Program-made: the position numbers and the translations under genes
Shown: positions 1 to 9,117 of the stretch, one piece after another
Position numbering within the stretch: the first letter of the stretch is position 1
Layout of the letters: each line of letters opens with the position of its first letter
The notes under the pieces: model-generated
Databases searched by the model: none
The model's input: the letters and a program-made list of their open reading frames with translations, nothing else
Told to the model about the DNA's origin: nothing
Assembly (NCBI RefSeq): GCF_001714725.1
Contig: NZ_CP016447.1
Coordinates: forward strand, 124,001-188,000
DNA: 64,000 nt
Direction: 5' to 3'
Origin: Acidovorax sp. RAC01
GTDB lineage: Bacteria; Pseudomonadota; Gammaproteobacteria; Burkholderiales; Burkholderiaceae_C

Positions 1-248
1 TGCCCAACAAGGAAGTCATCGAGTTTGTGCGCAAGGTCTTCCGAATCCCCATGCTCCTTGCCATCCACTAGCAAGTGCCGAATGACGTTTTCCTTTTGCG
101 CCAGCGTTTCCTCTTGCCGATCACGAAAGTTGAACTCGGTCACCAGATACACCGCCAGACAGACCACCCCGAGTCCGGCAAAGCTCTGCAGCGCCAGCCA
201 CCAAGACAACCGCTGGCGCAATGAGCGATGTTGGGCCAGCTCCTTCAT
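1..248 (-). CDS. Metal-responsive sensor histidine kinase, N-terminal part (runs off window)
   Basis: Only the first 82 codons lie in the window. The start ATG (248-246) overlaps the TGA of the response regulator gene in an ATGA arrangement, so the two are translationally coupled. The protein opens with a basic stretch (MKELAQHRSLRQRLSWW), then one hydrophobic segment at about residues 15-38, then the beginning of a periplasmic sensor region. This layout is usual for CopS/CzcS/IrlS-type kinases, which sense periplasmic metal and phosphorylate an OmpR-type partner. The kinase core is outside the window, so the family call rests on the partner and on the czc operon next door. Confidence 0.8.
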   Translation of the reverse strand, partial: MKELAQHRSLRQRLSWWLALQSFAGLGVVCLAVYLVTEFNFRDRQEETLAQKENVIRHLLVDGKEHGDSEDLAHKLDDFLVG

Positions 249-931
249 CCGTTGCGGTCCTCCATCACGTATCCCATGCCGCGAATGGTGTGGAGCAGCG
301 CAGTGTCAAACGGAACATCGATCTTGGTACGGAGGCGCCGGATCGCGACTTCCACTACGCTGGTATCGCTGTCGAAATTCATGTCCCACACCTGCTCAGC
401 GATCTCAGTGCGAGAAAGCACTTCGCCTTTTCTTCTCAGAAACAGAGTCAGCAGCAGAAACTCCTTCGCAGTCAACTCCAAGCGCTGGCCACACCGGGAC
501 GCTTTGCGCCGTACCAGGTCTAATTCCAGGTCGCCCAACCGCAGTTGCGTGGGCTCTGCGGCATCCCGCGCGCCATGGGTCCGCCGCAGCAGCACCTGGA
601 TGCGGGCGCTCAGTTCGGAAAACGCAAAGGGCTTGACCAGATAGTCGTCGGCACCCGTCTTGAGTCCCAATACCCGATCCTCGACGCTGACCCTTGCTGT
701 CAACATCAAGACCGGAGTCTGCTTGGTCTTGCGAAAGGCCGTTAGAAGGCTGAAGCCGTCGATCCCTGGGAGCATCGCGTCCAAGACCAGCAGATCGTGC
801 ACGCCTTCCAGAGCCATGTGAAGGCCATCCACCCCATTGTGTGCAACGTCCACCACGTAGCCGACCTCTCCCAGGCCCTTGCGCAGGTACTCGGCCAGCT
901 TGACTTCGTCTTCGATGAGCAAAATTTTCAT
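245..931 (-). CDS. OmpR-family response regulator for heavy-metal resistance (CzcR/CopR type)
   Basis: The 228-residue protein has a receiver domain with the acidic pocket (IEDE, residues 6-9), the phospho-acceptor Asp51 in LLVLDAMLPGIDG, the conserved Thr in MLTARV and the Lys in YLVKPF. A winged-helix DNA-binding domain follows, ending IRGMGYVMED. Length and motifs fit CzcR, CopR and IrlR regulators. It is read away from the czc operon and is followed, with a 4-base overlap, by its sensor kinase. By family knowledge it probably activates the divergent efflux genes when periplasmic metal rises. The exact metal (Zn, Cd, Co or Cu) cannot be read from the sequence. Confidence 0.9.
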   Translation of the reverse strand: MKILLIEDEVKLAEYLRKGLGEVGYVVDVAHNGVDGLHMALEGVHDLLVLDAMLPGIDGFSLLTAFRKTKQTPVLMLTARVSVEDRVLGLKTGADDYLVKPFAFSELSARIQVLLRRTHGARDAAEPTQLRLGDLELDLVRRKASRCGQRLELTAKEFLLLTLFLRRKGEVLSRTEIAEQVWDMNFDSDTSVVEVAIRRLRTKIDVPFDTALLHTIRGMGYVMEDRNG

Positions 932-937
932 GCTGCC

Positions 938-973
938 ATTCTCGAAGAATCCGGCCTGTTCGTAGTTTACGAA
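938..973. promoter_or_regulatory. Two palindromes in the divergent regulator/czc promoter region
   Basis: Two perfect inverted repeats lie just upstream of the response-regulator start: ATTCT-CGA-AGAAT at 938-950 and TTCGTA-GTT-TACGAA at 959-973. They are within 45 bp of the start codon and about 115-150 bp before the first plus-strand gene. A position between divergent units suits binding of the encoded regulator, but OmpR-type regulators often use direct repeats, so the assignment is inference. Confidence 0.45.
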
Positions 974-1087
974 TTTGTTATCTGGCTGTTGGCGCCGTGT
1001 CGCGCGCGGATTTTTACAGTGTCTCCGTGTCGAAAGGCATAGTCCCGGCAGATCGCCGAGGGCTAACTGATATCAAGGGACAACACC

Positions 1088-1426
1088 ATGACTGTTCGCA
1101 AACCCCTCGCCCTCACTCTGATCGCCTTCACAATTGCGGCTCCAGGATTTTCATCTGCCTCGTCGCTGTACCATCCTGCTGGTGGCGAAGTGGGCATGAC
1201 CACACATCCCGACCACATGCAAAGCGCAATGTCCCGTGGCGATGTGCTTCAGGCTGTCGAAGTAGCGCGCAAGGATGGCACGCTGGCAGTCCTTTCGCGC
1301 GGGGGTGCGCTGCCAGTCAAAGCAACAGGCTCAACAAAGACGCGTGAGCAGGTCCAACAGGAATTTCTCAACATGTCGGCAGCTGAAAAGAAGGCGCTTC
1401 TGGACATGAACGGCGGCGCTCGCTGA
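1088..1426 (+). CDS. Small exported protein of unknown function next to czc genes
   Basis: This is a 112-residue protein with a typical signal peptide (about residues 1-25) and a mature part containing a His/Met-rich stretch (MTTHPDHMQSAM) that might bind metal. The C-terminal segment TREQVQQEFLNMSAAEKKAL is helical and charged. A Shine-Dalgarno-like AAGGGA precedes the ATG. I do not recognise the family with certainty; short periplasmic proteins of this kind often accompany betaproteobacterial metal-efflux operons. It is the first gene facing the regulatory pair, and it may share regulation with the efflux genes downstream. Confidence 0.65.
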   Translation: MTVRKPLALTLIAFTIAAPGFSSASSLYHPAGGEVGMTTHPDHMQSAMSRGDVLQAVEVARKDGTLAVLSRGGALPVKATGSTKTREQVQQEFLNMSAAEKKALLDMNGGAR

Positions 1427-1500
1427 TTTCCCAACCCAGTGCCCTTCAGCGGCCATCCAAGCCTCAGTACGCCCTTCATGACGCATGCTAGACTTCAAAA

Positions 1501-1860
1501 ATGCGCCGCTTGATCGCCGTTCTTATGCTTGCATTGCTTCCGTTCCAGTTCAGCTGGTCTGCGGTGGCTGCTTATTGCATGCATGAGAGCTCAACCTCGC
1601 AGTCGCAGCATTTGGGGCATCACGAACACCAGCATGAAGCCAAAGGCGGGAATGGTCAGGCCGAAAAGTCCAGCCAGGGTGCAGGTGCATTTGATGTTGA
1701 CTGTTCAGTTTGCCATGGCGCGGGTATCGGGGCCTTGAGCTGGTCAGATGCAAAGCCAGCCTTTTCCCATGACAGCCGTGTGGAGTCTTCCCCAGGCCAG
1801 CGCCTGCTGGCTGTAACGCCCACGCCCCCTGACCGCCCTCAGTGGTCCGTCCTCGCCTGA
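1501..1860 (+). CDS. czcI: CzcI-type periplasmic protein of the cation efflux operon
   Basis: The 119-residue protein begins MRRLIAVLMLALLPFQFSWS, the characteristic CzcI opening, followed by AAYCMHE, a His-rich stretch (HLGHHEHQHEAKGG) and a DCSVCHG motif able to bind metal. In Cupriavidus, czcI precedes czcC and modulates expression of the efflux pump; its mechanism is not well established. Here it sits about 160 bp before czcC on the same strand. A second, diverged CzcI-like gene lies at 14328-14684 on the other strand. The ribosome-binding site is weak. The start was chosen because the signal peptide begins there. Confidence 0.8.
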   Translation: MRRLIAVLMLALLPFQFSWSAVAAYCMHESSTSQSQHLGHHEHQHEAKGGNGQAEKSSQGAGAFDVDCSVCHGAGIGALSWSDAKPAFSHDSRVESSPGQRLLAVTPTPPDRPQWSVLA

Positions 1861-2017
1861 TCGGCGGGGGCATCTCACTTTTCTTTTTCAGTCTTGTCCG
1901 CCATCGCGGCCGAAGCAGTTGCGTGTGTTGCAGCTGGAGTGACTGACGAGTTGCCAGGCAGCTGCACGGTTGCCAGTCCGCCGATTCCCTCGTGTTTTGA
2001 AATCACTGGAGAATCGG

Positions 2018-3373
2018 ATGTTCAAGGGTACTTACCTTCAAGAGATGCCGCACGCATGGCGCGGCGGTAGAAAGATCAAGCTCGCGGCAGGCGCCGCAGC
2101 TATATGGCTGAGCGCCTCGGGCGGTGCCTTTTCCCAGGGCCTGCCACCAGGGCCAGCCGTTGGCGAACGAGCACCTCAGTCTGCTGCAGCGGCCGCAGCT
2201 GAGCCTTTGTCGCTGGCCAAGGCCATCGAACTGGCCCTGGAGGGAAATCCGGAGGTGGCTGCGGCAAAGCGCCAATGGGAGGCAACCGAAGGACAGGTTC
2301 TTCAAGGACGCTCGCGCCCCAATCCAGAGCTCGCGTACTCGCTGGAAGACACACGCTCCAAAACACGTACGCAAAGCTGGCAACTCAATCTTCCCTTGGA
2401 ATTGGGCGGAAAGCGTGCAGCACGCACCAAGGCGGCCGAAAAAACGCGCGAGCAAGCACAAGCCCAACTCGCCGAGCTGCAAGCCACCGTGCGGGCCAAT
2501 GTCGCTGCCGCTTACTTTGATGTTCTGACTGCGCAGGATCGATTGGTACTGGCCAGAGACAGCGCAGCGCTGGCCAAATCCTCAACGGATACCGTCTCAA
2601 AGCGTGTAGCCGCTGGCAAAGTATCCCCTGTGGAAGAGTCCAAGGCCCGGGTTGCAGAAGCCGGCGTTCGCGTCGAACTCGCCCAGGCCGCGAGCGAACA
2701 ACGCAATGCTCTGTCCCGCCTGTTCGCGCTGTTGGGACGGATCGATGCGCCTTACACCGTGCTGGAGGGCAAGGCCGAGAACCTGCCCTCGGTCCCGAGC
2801 ATCGCCGATCTCCAGCCCCTGATTTCTTCTGCGCCAGGCGTGGTACTTGCGCGGATCGAGGTGGATCGGCGCAAGGCATTGACCGCCCTGGAACAAAGCA
2901 AGCGCGTCCCCGATGTCACCGTCAGCTTCGGCATGCAGCGCAGCAACGAGACGCAGCGCAACGTCCTTCTTTTCGGGGTCTCTGTGCCTCTTCCCGTCTT
3001 CGACCGCAACCAAGGCAACCTCCTGGAGGCGCTGAAACTTGAGGACAAGGCCCGCGATGAGCTGCAAGCAGCCACCGTGCGCCTGCACAGCGAAGTGGCG
3101 CAGGCACGAGAGCGCCTTTCCACGATCACCGCAGAGGTTCAGTCACTGCAGCAGGAAGTTCTGCCCGGTGCGAAGTCGGCCTATGACGCCGCCACCATTG
3201 GGTTCGAGAACGGTAAGTTCAATTTCCTGGAAGTGCTCGATGCCCAACGCACTTACTTCACCGCCAAATCCCAGTACCTCAAAGCCCTTGGCGAAGCACA
3301 CCGTGCAGCGGCTGATATCGACCGCCTGCTCGGGGCCAGCATGGTTCCCGGCCTGATCGCAACGCAACACTGA
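2018..3373 (+). CDS. czcC: Outer-membrane factor of the CzcCBA efflux complex
   Basis: This is a TolC-family outer-membrane channel of about 451 residues. The frame is open further upstream, but the ATG at 2018 is preceded by GGAGAAT and starts a sensible signal region (basic MPHAWRGGRKIK, then a hydrophobic run). Two internally related OEP repeats are visible, with the typical LSLAKAIELALEGNPEVAAA near the start and FNFLEVLDAQRTYFTAK in the second repeat. It would carry Co/Zn/Cd ions across the outer membrane together with CzcB and CzcA. czcB starts two bases after its stop codon, so the genes form one operon. Confidence 0.9.
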   Translation: MFKGTYLQEMPHAWRGGRKIKLAAGAAAIWLSASGGAFSQGLPPGPAVGERAPQSAAAAAAEPLSLAKAIELALEGNPEVAAAKRQWEATEGQVLQGRSRPNPELAYSLEDTRSKTRTQSWQLNLPLELGGKRAARTKAAEKTREQAQAQLAELQATVRANVAAAYFDVLTAQDRLVLARDSAALAKSSTDTVSKRVAAGKVSPVEESKARVAEAGVRVELAQAASEQRNALSRLFALLGRIDAPYTVLEGKAENLPSVPSIADLQPLISSAPGVVLARIEVDRRKALTALEQSKRVPDVTVSFGMQRSNETQRNVLLFGVSVPLPVFDRNQGNLLEALKLEDKARDELQAATVRLHSEVAQARERLSTITAEVQSLQQEVLPGAKSAYDAATIGFENGKFNFLEVLDAQRTYFTAKSQYLKALGEAHRAAADIDRLLGASMVPGLIATQH

Positions 3374-3375
3374 GC

Positions 3376-4992
3376 ATGACCATGAACATGAACTCCAGCA
3401 AATCCACCATCAGTAAAAAACACCTGATCGCCATTGCAGTAGTCCTCGCAATAGGGGTCGGTGCGGGAACCTTCATCTTGCAAGGTGGCGGCAAGCCCAA
3501 AGCCGCAGCCACCGAGGACGATGGCCACGGTCACGGCGGCCACACCGAGGCCAAGGGGCACGGCGACGGCGAGCACCATGGCAAGGGTGGCGAAAAGGGC
3601 CACGACGATGACAAGGGGCATGCCGATGGTGAACACCACGAAAAGAGCGAAGCCAAGGGCCCACATGGAGGTACCGTGTTCAAGGAAGGCGACTTCAGCT
3701 TGGAAGCGTTGTTGTCTGAAGACGGTGGCGAGCCTCGACTGCGAATCTGGCTGTCCGACAAAGATAAACCGCTGCCCCTGAATGCTGCAACGGTCACGGC
3801 AACTGTGACCCGCCCGACAGATGAAAAGCAGAAACTGACGTTTGCCGCTGAAAAAGACAGTCTTGTCAGCCGAGAGATCGTTGCTGAACCCCATGCTTTC
3901 GACATCGAGATCATTGCGCAGACTGCCACAGAGCCTTTCATGTTCGTGATGAGCAAGGAAGAAGGAAAGATCGAACTGACCGATGCCCAGATAAAGGCTG
4001 CATCCATCAGCCTGGACGCTGCTGTGAAAGCCAACATCAAGACGGCGTTGCTCCTTCCCGGGGAGATACGCTTGAACGAAGATCGCACGTCTCACGTTGT
4101 TCCCCGGCTTGCGGGAGTCGTGGAAAGCGTCAATGCCAGCTTGGGCCAAGTGGTCAAGAAAGGGCAAGTTTTGGCGGTGATCGCGAGCCCGACTGCTTCC
4201 GAGCAACGCAGCGAGCTGCAGACGGCCCAAAAGCGCTTATCGCTGGCAAAGACCACCTACGAGCGAGAAAAAAAGCTGTGGGAGCAGAAGGTGTCTGCCG
4301 AGCAGGACTACCTGCAGGCCAAGCAGGCCTTGAGCGAAGCAGAGGTCGCAGTAGCCAACGCCAATCAGAAACTGAGCGCGATGGGCCTGTCCGCCTCGTC
4401 GGTAGCAGGACTGAACCGTATCGAGTTGCGAGCGCCCTTTGATGGCATTGTCATCGAGAAGCACCTTAGTCTCGGCGAAGCCGTGAAGGAAGATGCTGCG
4501 GTTTTCACCATCTCGGACCTTTCCCAGGTGTGGGCTGAGATCAATGTTCCGGCGAAAGATCTGCCATCGGTTCGTGTGGGCGAAAAGGTCACGATCAAGG
4601 CCACCGCCTTTGACGCCTCCGCTACAGGCACTGTCGCTTTTGTAGGAGCGCTCATTGGCGAGCAAACCCGCACGGCAAAAGCCCGCGTGGTTCTTGACAA
4701 CCCCAAGGGCGCTTGGCGTCCCGGCCTGTTTGTCAATGTTGAGGTGGTGTCCGAAGAAACGGCAGCGCCTGTAACCATCTCGGCCGACGCCGTCCAAAAC
4801 GTCGGGGAAAAGCCGGTGGTCTTCCTCAAGGTTGATGGAGGCTTTATCGCTCAACCCGTGAAGCTGGGCCGAAGCGATGGCAAGCGGGTCGAAGTCCTCT
4901 CGGGTCTCAAAGCCGGTATGCCCTACGCCTCGACCGGCAGCTTCGTCGTGAAGTCTGAACTCGGCAAGGGATCTGCCGAACACACGCACTGA
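3376..4992 (+). CDS. czcB: Periplasmic adaptor (membrane fusion) subunit of CzcCBA with His-rich N-terminus
   Basis: The 538-residue HlyD/RND adaptor has one membrane anchor at about residues 16-36. A roughly 55-residue His/Asp/Gly-rich segment follows (blocks such as GHGHGGH and GEHHGKGGEKGHDDD), a likely metal-binding tether. Next come the barrel-sandwich and lipoyl hairpin (ASLGQVVKKGQVLAVI, paired with LRAPFDGIVIEKHLSLGEAV) around a coiled coil at about residues 275-335, and then the beta-barrel. It bridges CzcA and CzcC. The His-rich stretch is typical of CzcB-like adaptors and should capture periplasmic metal. It lies 15 bp before czcA. Confidence 0.9.
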   Translation: MTMNMNSSKSTISKKHLIAIAVVLAIGVGAGTFILQGGGKPKAAATEDDGHGHGGHTEAKGHGDGEHHGKGGEKGHDDDKGHADGEHHEKSEAKGPHGGTVFKEGDFSLEALLSEDGGEPRLRIWLSDKDKPLPLNAATVTATVTRPTDEKQKLTFAAEKDSLVSREIVAEPHAFDIEIIAQTATEPFMFVMSKEEGKIELTDAQIKAASISLDAAVKANIKTALLLPGEIRLNEDRTSHVVPRLAGVVESVNASLGQVVKKGQVLAVIASPTASEQRSELQTAQKRLSLAKTTYEREKKLWEQKVSAEQDYLQAKQALSEAEVAVANANQKLSAMGLSASSVAGLNRIELRAPFDGIVIEKHLSLGEAVKEDAAVFTISDLSQVWAEINVPAKDLPSVRVGEKVTIKATAFDASATGTVAFVGALIGEQTRTAKARVVLDNPKGAWRPGLFVNVEVVSEETAAPVTISADAVQNVGEKPVVFLKVDGGFIAQPVKLGRSDGKRVEVLSGLKAGMPYASTGSFVVKSELGKGSAEHTH

Positions 4993-5007
4993 TCGCGGAG
5001 CGCATAC

Positions 5008-8000
5008 ATGTTTGAAAAACTCATTCGATTCTCGATCGAACAGCGATGGTTGGTGCTTCTAGCGGCCCTGGGCATGGCGGCGCTTGGCGTCTTCAGCTAC
5101 CAAAAGCTGCCTATCGATGCGGTCCCTGACATCACGAACGTCCAGGTTCAGATCAACACCCAGGCCGCAGGCTACTCGCCTTTGGAGACTGAGCAGCGGG
5201 TTACATACCCCATTGAGACGGTCATGGCTGGCCTGCCAAACCTGGAGCAGACCAGGTCGCTTTCGCGGTACGGTCTGTCGCAGGTGACCGTCATTTTTAA
5301 AGACGGAACCGACATCTATTTTGCTCGCCAGCTCGTCAACGAGCGCATCCAGGAGGCGCGCGACAAGCTGCCTGCCGGCATCACGCCAGCGCTGGGGCCC
5401 ATCTCGACCGGCCTGGGCGAAATCTATCTCTGGACTGTCGAAACCAAGGACGGGGCGAAGAAGCCCGACGGCTCGCCCTATACCGCGACAGACCTGCGCG
5501 AGATTCAGGACTGGATCATCAAGCCACAGCTGCGAAATGTTCCTGGCGTGACCGAGATCAATTCCATTGGCGGCTTTGCCAAGGAATACCAGATCGCGCC
5601 CATCCCTGAACGCCTGGCTTCTCTCGGCGTGACACTGCAGGATGTGGTCACTGCGCTGGACCGCAACAACGGCAATGTGGGCGCGGGCTATATCGAAAAG
5701 CGTGGCGAGCAGTATCTGATTCGTGCACCTGGTCAGGTGAAGTCGCTGGAAGACATCGGTAACGTGATCCTCAGCAGCGCCAACGGTGTTCCTGTGCGCG
5801 TTCGCGACGTGGCAGAAGTTGGCCTTGGCCGGGAACTGCGCACAGGTGCTGCAACAGACAACGGACGCGAAGTGGTCCTCGGCACGGTGTTCATGCTGAT
5901 CGGCGAGAACAGCCGGACTGTCTCGCAGGCGGTGGACAAGAAGATGTTGGAAGTCAACAAGAGCCTCCCAGAGGGGGTGCACGCGGTGACTGTCTACGAC
6001 CGTACCGTGCTTGTTGACAAAGCCATCAGTACGGTGAAGAAGAACCTGCTGGAAGGCGCGGTTCTGGTGATCGTGATCCTGTTCCTCTTTCTGGGCAACA
6101 TCCGTGCCGCCATCATCACGGCAATGGTCATCCCCTTGTCGATGCTTTTTACCTTCACGGGTATGGTTCAGTACAAGGTGAGCGCCAACCTGATGAGCCT
6201 GGGAGCGTTGGACTTCGGCATCATCATCGACGGAGCGGTGGTGATCGTTGAGAACTGCGTACGGAGACTTGCCCATGCACAAGCGCACCACGGTCGGCCA
6301 CTGACGCGGGCTGAGCGCTTCCATGAGGTGTTTTTGGCATCCCAGGAGTCAAGGCGTCCATTGCTGTTCGGACAGCTCATCATCATGGTGGTGTACCTGC
6401 CCATCTTCGCGCTGACAGGCGTTGAAGGGAAGATGTTCCACCCCATGGCATTCACGGTGGTCGCGGCACTGCTGGGCGCCATGGTTCTGTCGGTGACATT
6501 CATCCCCGCAGCGGTGGCCCTGTTCATCGGCAATCGGGTCAGCGAGAAGGAAAACTTCCTGCTGGGCCATGCCAAGCGCTTGTATGGTCCACTGCTCGAC
6601 CGTGTCATGGCCGCCAAGGCGGTCGTACTGACCGCAGCTGCAGTTGCGGTGATCTTGTGCGGGTTGATCGCCACGCGTATGGGCAGCGAGTTTGTACCCA
6701 ATCTCAATGAAGGCGACTTTGCGATCCAGGCGCTGCGCATCCCAGGCACCAGCCTTTCCCAGTCAGTCCAAATGCAGCAGCAGATTGAAAGGACCTTGAA
6801 AGAGAAATTCCCCGAGATCGAGCGCATTTTCGCCAGAACCGGTACTGCGGAGATTGCCTCGGACCCCATGCCGCCGAACATTTCGGACGGGTACATCATG
6901 CTCAAGCCCGTGGACGAATGGCCTGAGCCGCGCAAGACCCGAGACGAGTTGCTTGCCGCAATTCAGGAAGTCCTGGGCAAAATTCCTGGCAACAACTACG
7001 AGTTCTCCCAGCCCATTCAGTTGCGCTTCAACGAGCTGATTTCGGGTGTGCGAAGCGACGTGGCGGTAAAGATTTTCGGTGACGACATGGACGTGTTGAA
7101 CAAGTCCGCCGAAGAGGTCTCCGCAATGCTGCAGAAGATCCAGGGGTCATCCGAGGTGAAGGTCGAGCAAACAACAGGCCTTCCGATGCTCACGGTGAAC
7201 ATCGACCGCCAGAAGGCTGCACGCTATGGCCTTAACGTCGCCGACATCCAAGACACCGTGGCCACCGCCATCGGTGGTCGCGAGGCGGGCACCATGTTCG
7301 AGGGAGACCGCCGGTTTGACATCCTGGTTCGCTTGCCTGAGACCCTGCGTAACGACCTGGAAGGGATGAAACGGCTCCCTATTCCGCTGCCGCGTTCTGC
7401 CAGTGGCACGGAGGCCAAGACGAACTTCATCCCCTTGGGCGAGGTCGCGACTTTCGAACTTGCACCCGGCCCCAACCAGGTGAGCCGCGAAAACGGCAAG
7501 CGGCGCATCGTCGTAAGCACCAACGTGCGCGGGCGCGATGTGGGTTCCTTTGTGGCAGAGGCCGAGCAAGGCCTGGCCCAGATCAAGATTCCTACCGGCT
7601 ACTGGACGAGCTGGGGTGGAACCTTCGAGAACCTGCAATCGGCCACGAAGCGCCTGCAGATCGTTGTGCCTGTGTCTCTGCTGCTGGTTTTCGTGCTGCT
7701 GTTCGCAATGTTCGGCAATGCCAAGGACGGTTTGCTGGTATTCACAGGCATCCCGTTCGCTTTGACGGGGGGCATTCTGGCGCTTTGGCTTCGGGATATC
7801 CCGATGTCCATCTCCGCGGCCGTTGGCTTCATCGCGCTCTCTGGGGTGGCAGTGCTCAACGGGCTGGTGATGATTTCCTATATCCGCAGCTTGAGGCAGG
7901 GCGGCGTTGGACTTGACGAAGCGATCCGGGATGGCGCGTTGACCCGGTTGCGCCCCGTGCTGATGACTGCCCTGGTGGCCTCGCTGGGCTTCATTCCCAT

Positions 8001-8196
8001 GGCCATTGCGACGGGCACCGGCGCTGAAGTCCAGCGTCCCCTGGCCACCGTAGTGATCGGCGGGATTCTTTCGTCCACGCTGCTCACGCTTCTCGTGCTG
8101 CCGATTCTTTACCGTCTGGCCCACCGGCCCGACGAGGAAGATGAGGACGTGTCTGCTGAGCCCTCGCATCCCCCGGACGTGTCCGCTCCCGTGTAG
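5008..8196 (+). CDS. czcA: Inner-membrane RND pump CzcA (heavy-metal efflux)
   Basis: At 1062 residues this is full length for the HME-RND family. The N-terminal segment FEKLIRFSIEQRWLVLL leads into the first membrane helix. The transmembrane-4 signature DFGIIIDGAVVIVEN has Asp402, Asp408 and Glu415, the proton-relay residues known from Cupriavidus CzcA, at the same positions. This signature is the one linked to divalent Co/Zn/Cd export rather than Cu/Ag. Twelve membrane helices and two large periplasmic loops are apparent. It is the proton-driven motor of the operon. The C-terminal tail is acidic (PDEEDEDVSAEP). Confidence 0.95.
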   Translation: MFEKLIRFSIEQRWLVLLAALGMAALGVFSYQKLPIDAVPDITNVQVQINTQAAGYSPLETEQRVTYPIETVMAGLPNLEQTRSLSRYGLSQVTVIFKDGTDIYFARQLVNERIQEARDKLPAGITPALGPISTGLGEIYLWTVETKDGAKKPDGSPYTATDLREIQDWIIKPQLRNVPGVTEINSIGGFAKEYQIAPIPERLASLGVTLQDVVTALDRNNGNVGAGYIEKRGEQYLIRAPGQVKSLEDIGNVILSSANGVPVRVRDVAEVGLGRELRTGAATDNGREVVLGTVFMLIGENSRTVSQAVDKKMLEVNKSLPEGVHAVTVYDRTVLVDKAISTVKKNLLEGAVLVIVILFLFLGNIRAAIITAMVIPLSMLFTFTGMVQYKVSANLMSLGALDFGIIIDGAVVIVENCVRRLAHAQAHHGRPLTRAERFHEVFLASQESRRPLLFGQLIIMVVYLPIFALTGVEGKMFHPMAFTVVAALLGAMVLSVTFIPAAVALFIGNRVSEKENFLLGHAKRLYGPLLDRVMAAKAVVLTAAAVAVILCGLIATRMGSEFVPNLNEGDFAIQALRIPGTSLSQSVQMQQQIERTLKEKFPEIERIFARTGTAEIASDPMPPNISDGYIMLKPVDEWPEPRKTRDELLAAIQEVLGKIPGNNYEFSQPIQLRFNELISGVRSDVAVKIFGDDMDVLNKSAEEVSAMLQKIQGSSEVKVEQTTGLPMLTVNIDRQKAARYGLNVADIQDTVATAIGGREAGTMFEGDRRFDILVRLPETLRNDLEGMKRLPIPLPRSASGTEAKTNFIPLGEVATFELAPGPNQVSRENGKRRIVVSTNVRGRDVGSFVAEAEQGLAQIKIPTGYWTSWGGTFENLQSATKRLQIVVPVSLLLVFVLLFAMFGNAKDGLLVFTGIPFALTGGILALWLRDIPMSISAAVGFIALSGVAVLNGLVMISYIRSLRQGGVGLDEAIRDGALTRLRPVLMTALVASLGFIPMAIATGTGAEVQRPLATVVIGGILSSTLLTLLVLPILYRLAHRPDEEDEDVSAEPSHPPDVSAPV

Positions 8197-8259
8197 TTGA
8201 AACGGTCCCGCTCGCTGATCGCGGGACCTTCCCTTTTCTCCAACCCCAAAGGAAATGTC

Positions 8260-8640
8260 ATGAAACTCTCCCAACTCATTCTCGCAGTGGCGGTGTCGGC
8301 CTGCGGCACGGCGTTCGCTGCTGACAACCATGGTCACGACATCAAACCGATGCACGGTGGTGCTGTCGCCGAAGCCAAGGAGGTCGAGTACGAACTCGTC
8401 GCCAGCGCCGACAAGCTGCAGCTCTATATGCGCGATCATGGAAAGCCAGTTGCCGTGGCGGGAATGACCGCCAAGGTCACGCTGCTGGCAGGCAGCGAGA
8501 AACAGGATGTCCAGCTCCAAGCCGGTGACGGCAAGCTGGAAGCCACGGGCAGCTTCAAAGTCCCCGCCGGTACCAAAGCCGTCGTCGCTGTCTCGAAGGC
8601 CGGCAAGTCGGTTGCCTCTGTTCGTTTCACGCTGAAGTAA
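8260..8640 (+). CDS. Small periplasmic protein at the end of the czc operon
   Basis: The ATG at 8260 was chosen over the longer frame because AAAGGAAA precedes it and a clean signal peptide follows (MKLSQLILAVAVSACGTAFA). The mature part of about 105 residues starts DNHGHDIKPMHGG and reads like a small beta-sandwich (EYELVASADKLQLYMRDHGKPV, ending VASVRFTLK). The His/Met cluster near the N-terminus suggests metal binding. A clear paralogue with the same plan (SAAPMHGGVVQTAADLSFEL, VTVRFTVK) sits at 13136-13531. It lies 63 bp after czcA, so it is probably the last gene of the operon. Function beyond metal handling is not known to me. Confidence 0.75.
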   Translation: MKLSQLILAVAVSACGTAFAADNHGHDIKPMHGGAVAEAKEVEYELVASADKLQLYMRDHGKPVAVAGMTAKVTLLAGSEKQDVQLQAGDGKLEATGSFKVPAGTKAVVAVSKAGKSVASVRFTLK

Positions 8641-8792
8641 TACGAAGCCTGGCTGGGGGGATCGCCCTCGCGACGCCCCAGTGTTGATCCACTTTCAGCA
8701 GTCCGTTCACGTCAAAGCAACTGACTACATAGCGGCGAGTTCGGTCAGCCCATCGGCAATATGCCTTTGCTGGAGGCACAAAGGAGCGATCC

Positions 8793-9050
8793 ATGTCAAT
8801 GCAGGCGGCACAGGTCGCGCCTTTTGCCAAACTGTTCTGGATTTGGATCGGCTTGTTGACCTCCGTGTTTGTGTTTTGGAGGCTGCGGCGTATCTGGCTC
8901 AAACGCCATCCGCCAATGGACATAAAAATCAAGTACAGCCGACGCCTGGCCAAGAGACTGAGGGATCGACAGGCAATGCGTTTCAAACACCGAAAAACAC
9001 CGAAATCGCGGTGCCGCCATATGCAATCCAAGGAGGCAGACCGTGGGTGA
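8793..9050 (+). CDS. Small single-span membrane protein, very basic tail (hypothetical)
   Basis: An 85-residue frame with a strong ribosome-binding site (AAAGGAG, 6 bases before the ATG). The protein has one hydrophobic segment (FWIWIGLLTSVFVFW, about residues 15-30), followed by an Arg/Lys-rich tail (RRLAKRLRDRQAMRFKHRK) that should lie in the cytoplasm. I recognise no family. It stands alone between the czc operon and a lipoprotein gene. The good start signal and coherent topology argue for a real gene, while the basic end of the frame could partly be chance. Confidence 0.5.
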   Translation: MSMQAAQVAPFAKLFWIWIGLLTSVFVFWRLRRIWLKRHPPMDIKIKYSRRLAKRLRDRQAMRFKHRKTPKSRCRHMQSKEADRG

Positions 9051-9117
9051 CGGTACCGGGGTCGCTGATGAAGCTTCAGGCAATACGCAACAACCTCCAC
9101 AGCAAAAAAACAGATCC

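Noticed and set aside
7147..8520. A minus-strand frame of 457 codons opposite the end of czcA
   Set aside because: It is the complement of the CzcA reading frame and the small periplasmic gene, with His/Gln/Arg-rich low-complexity translation and no domain.
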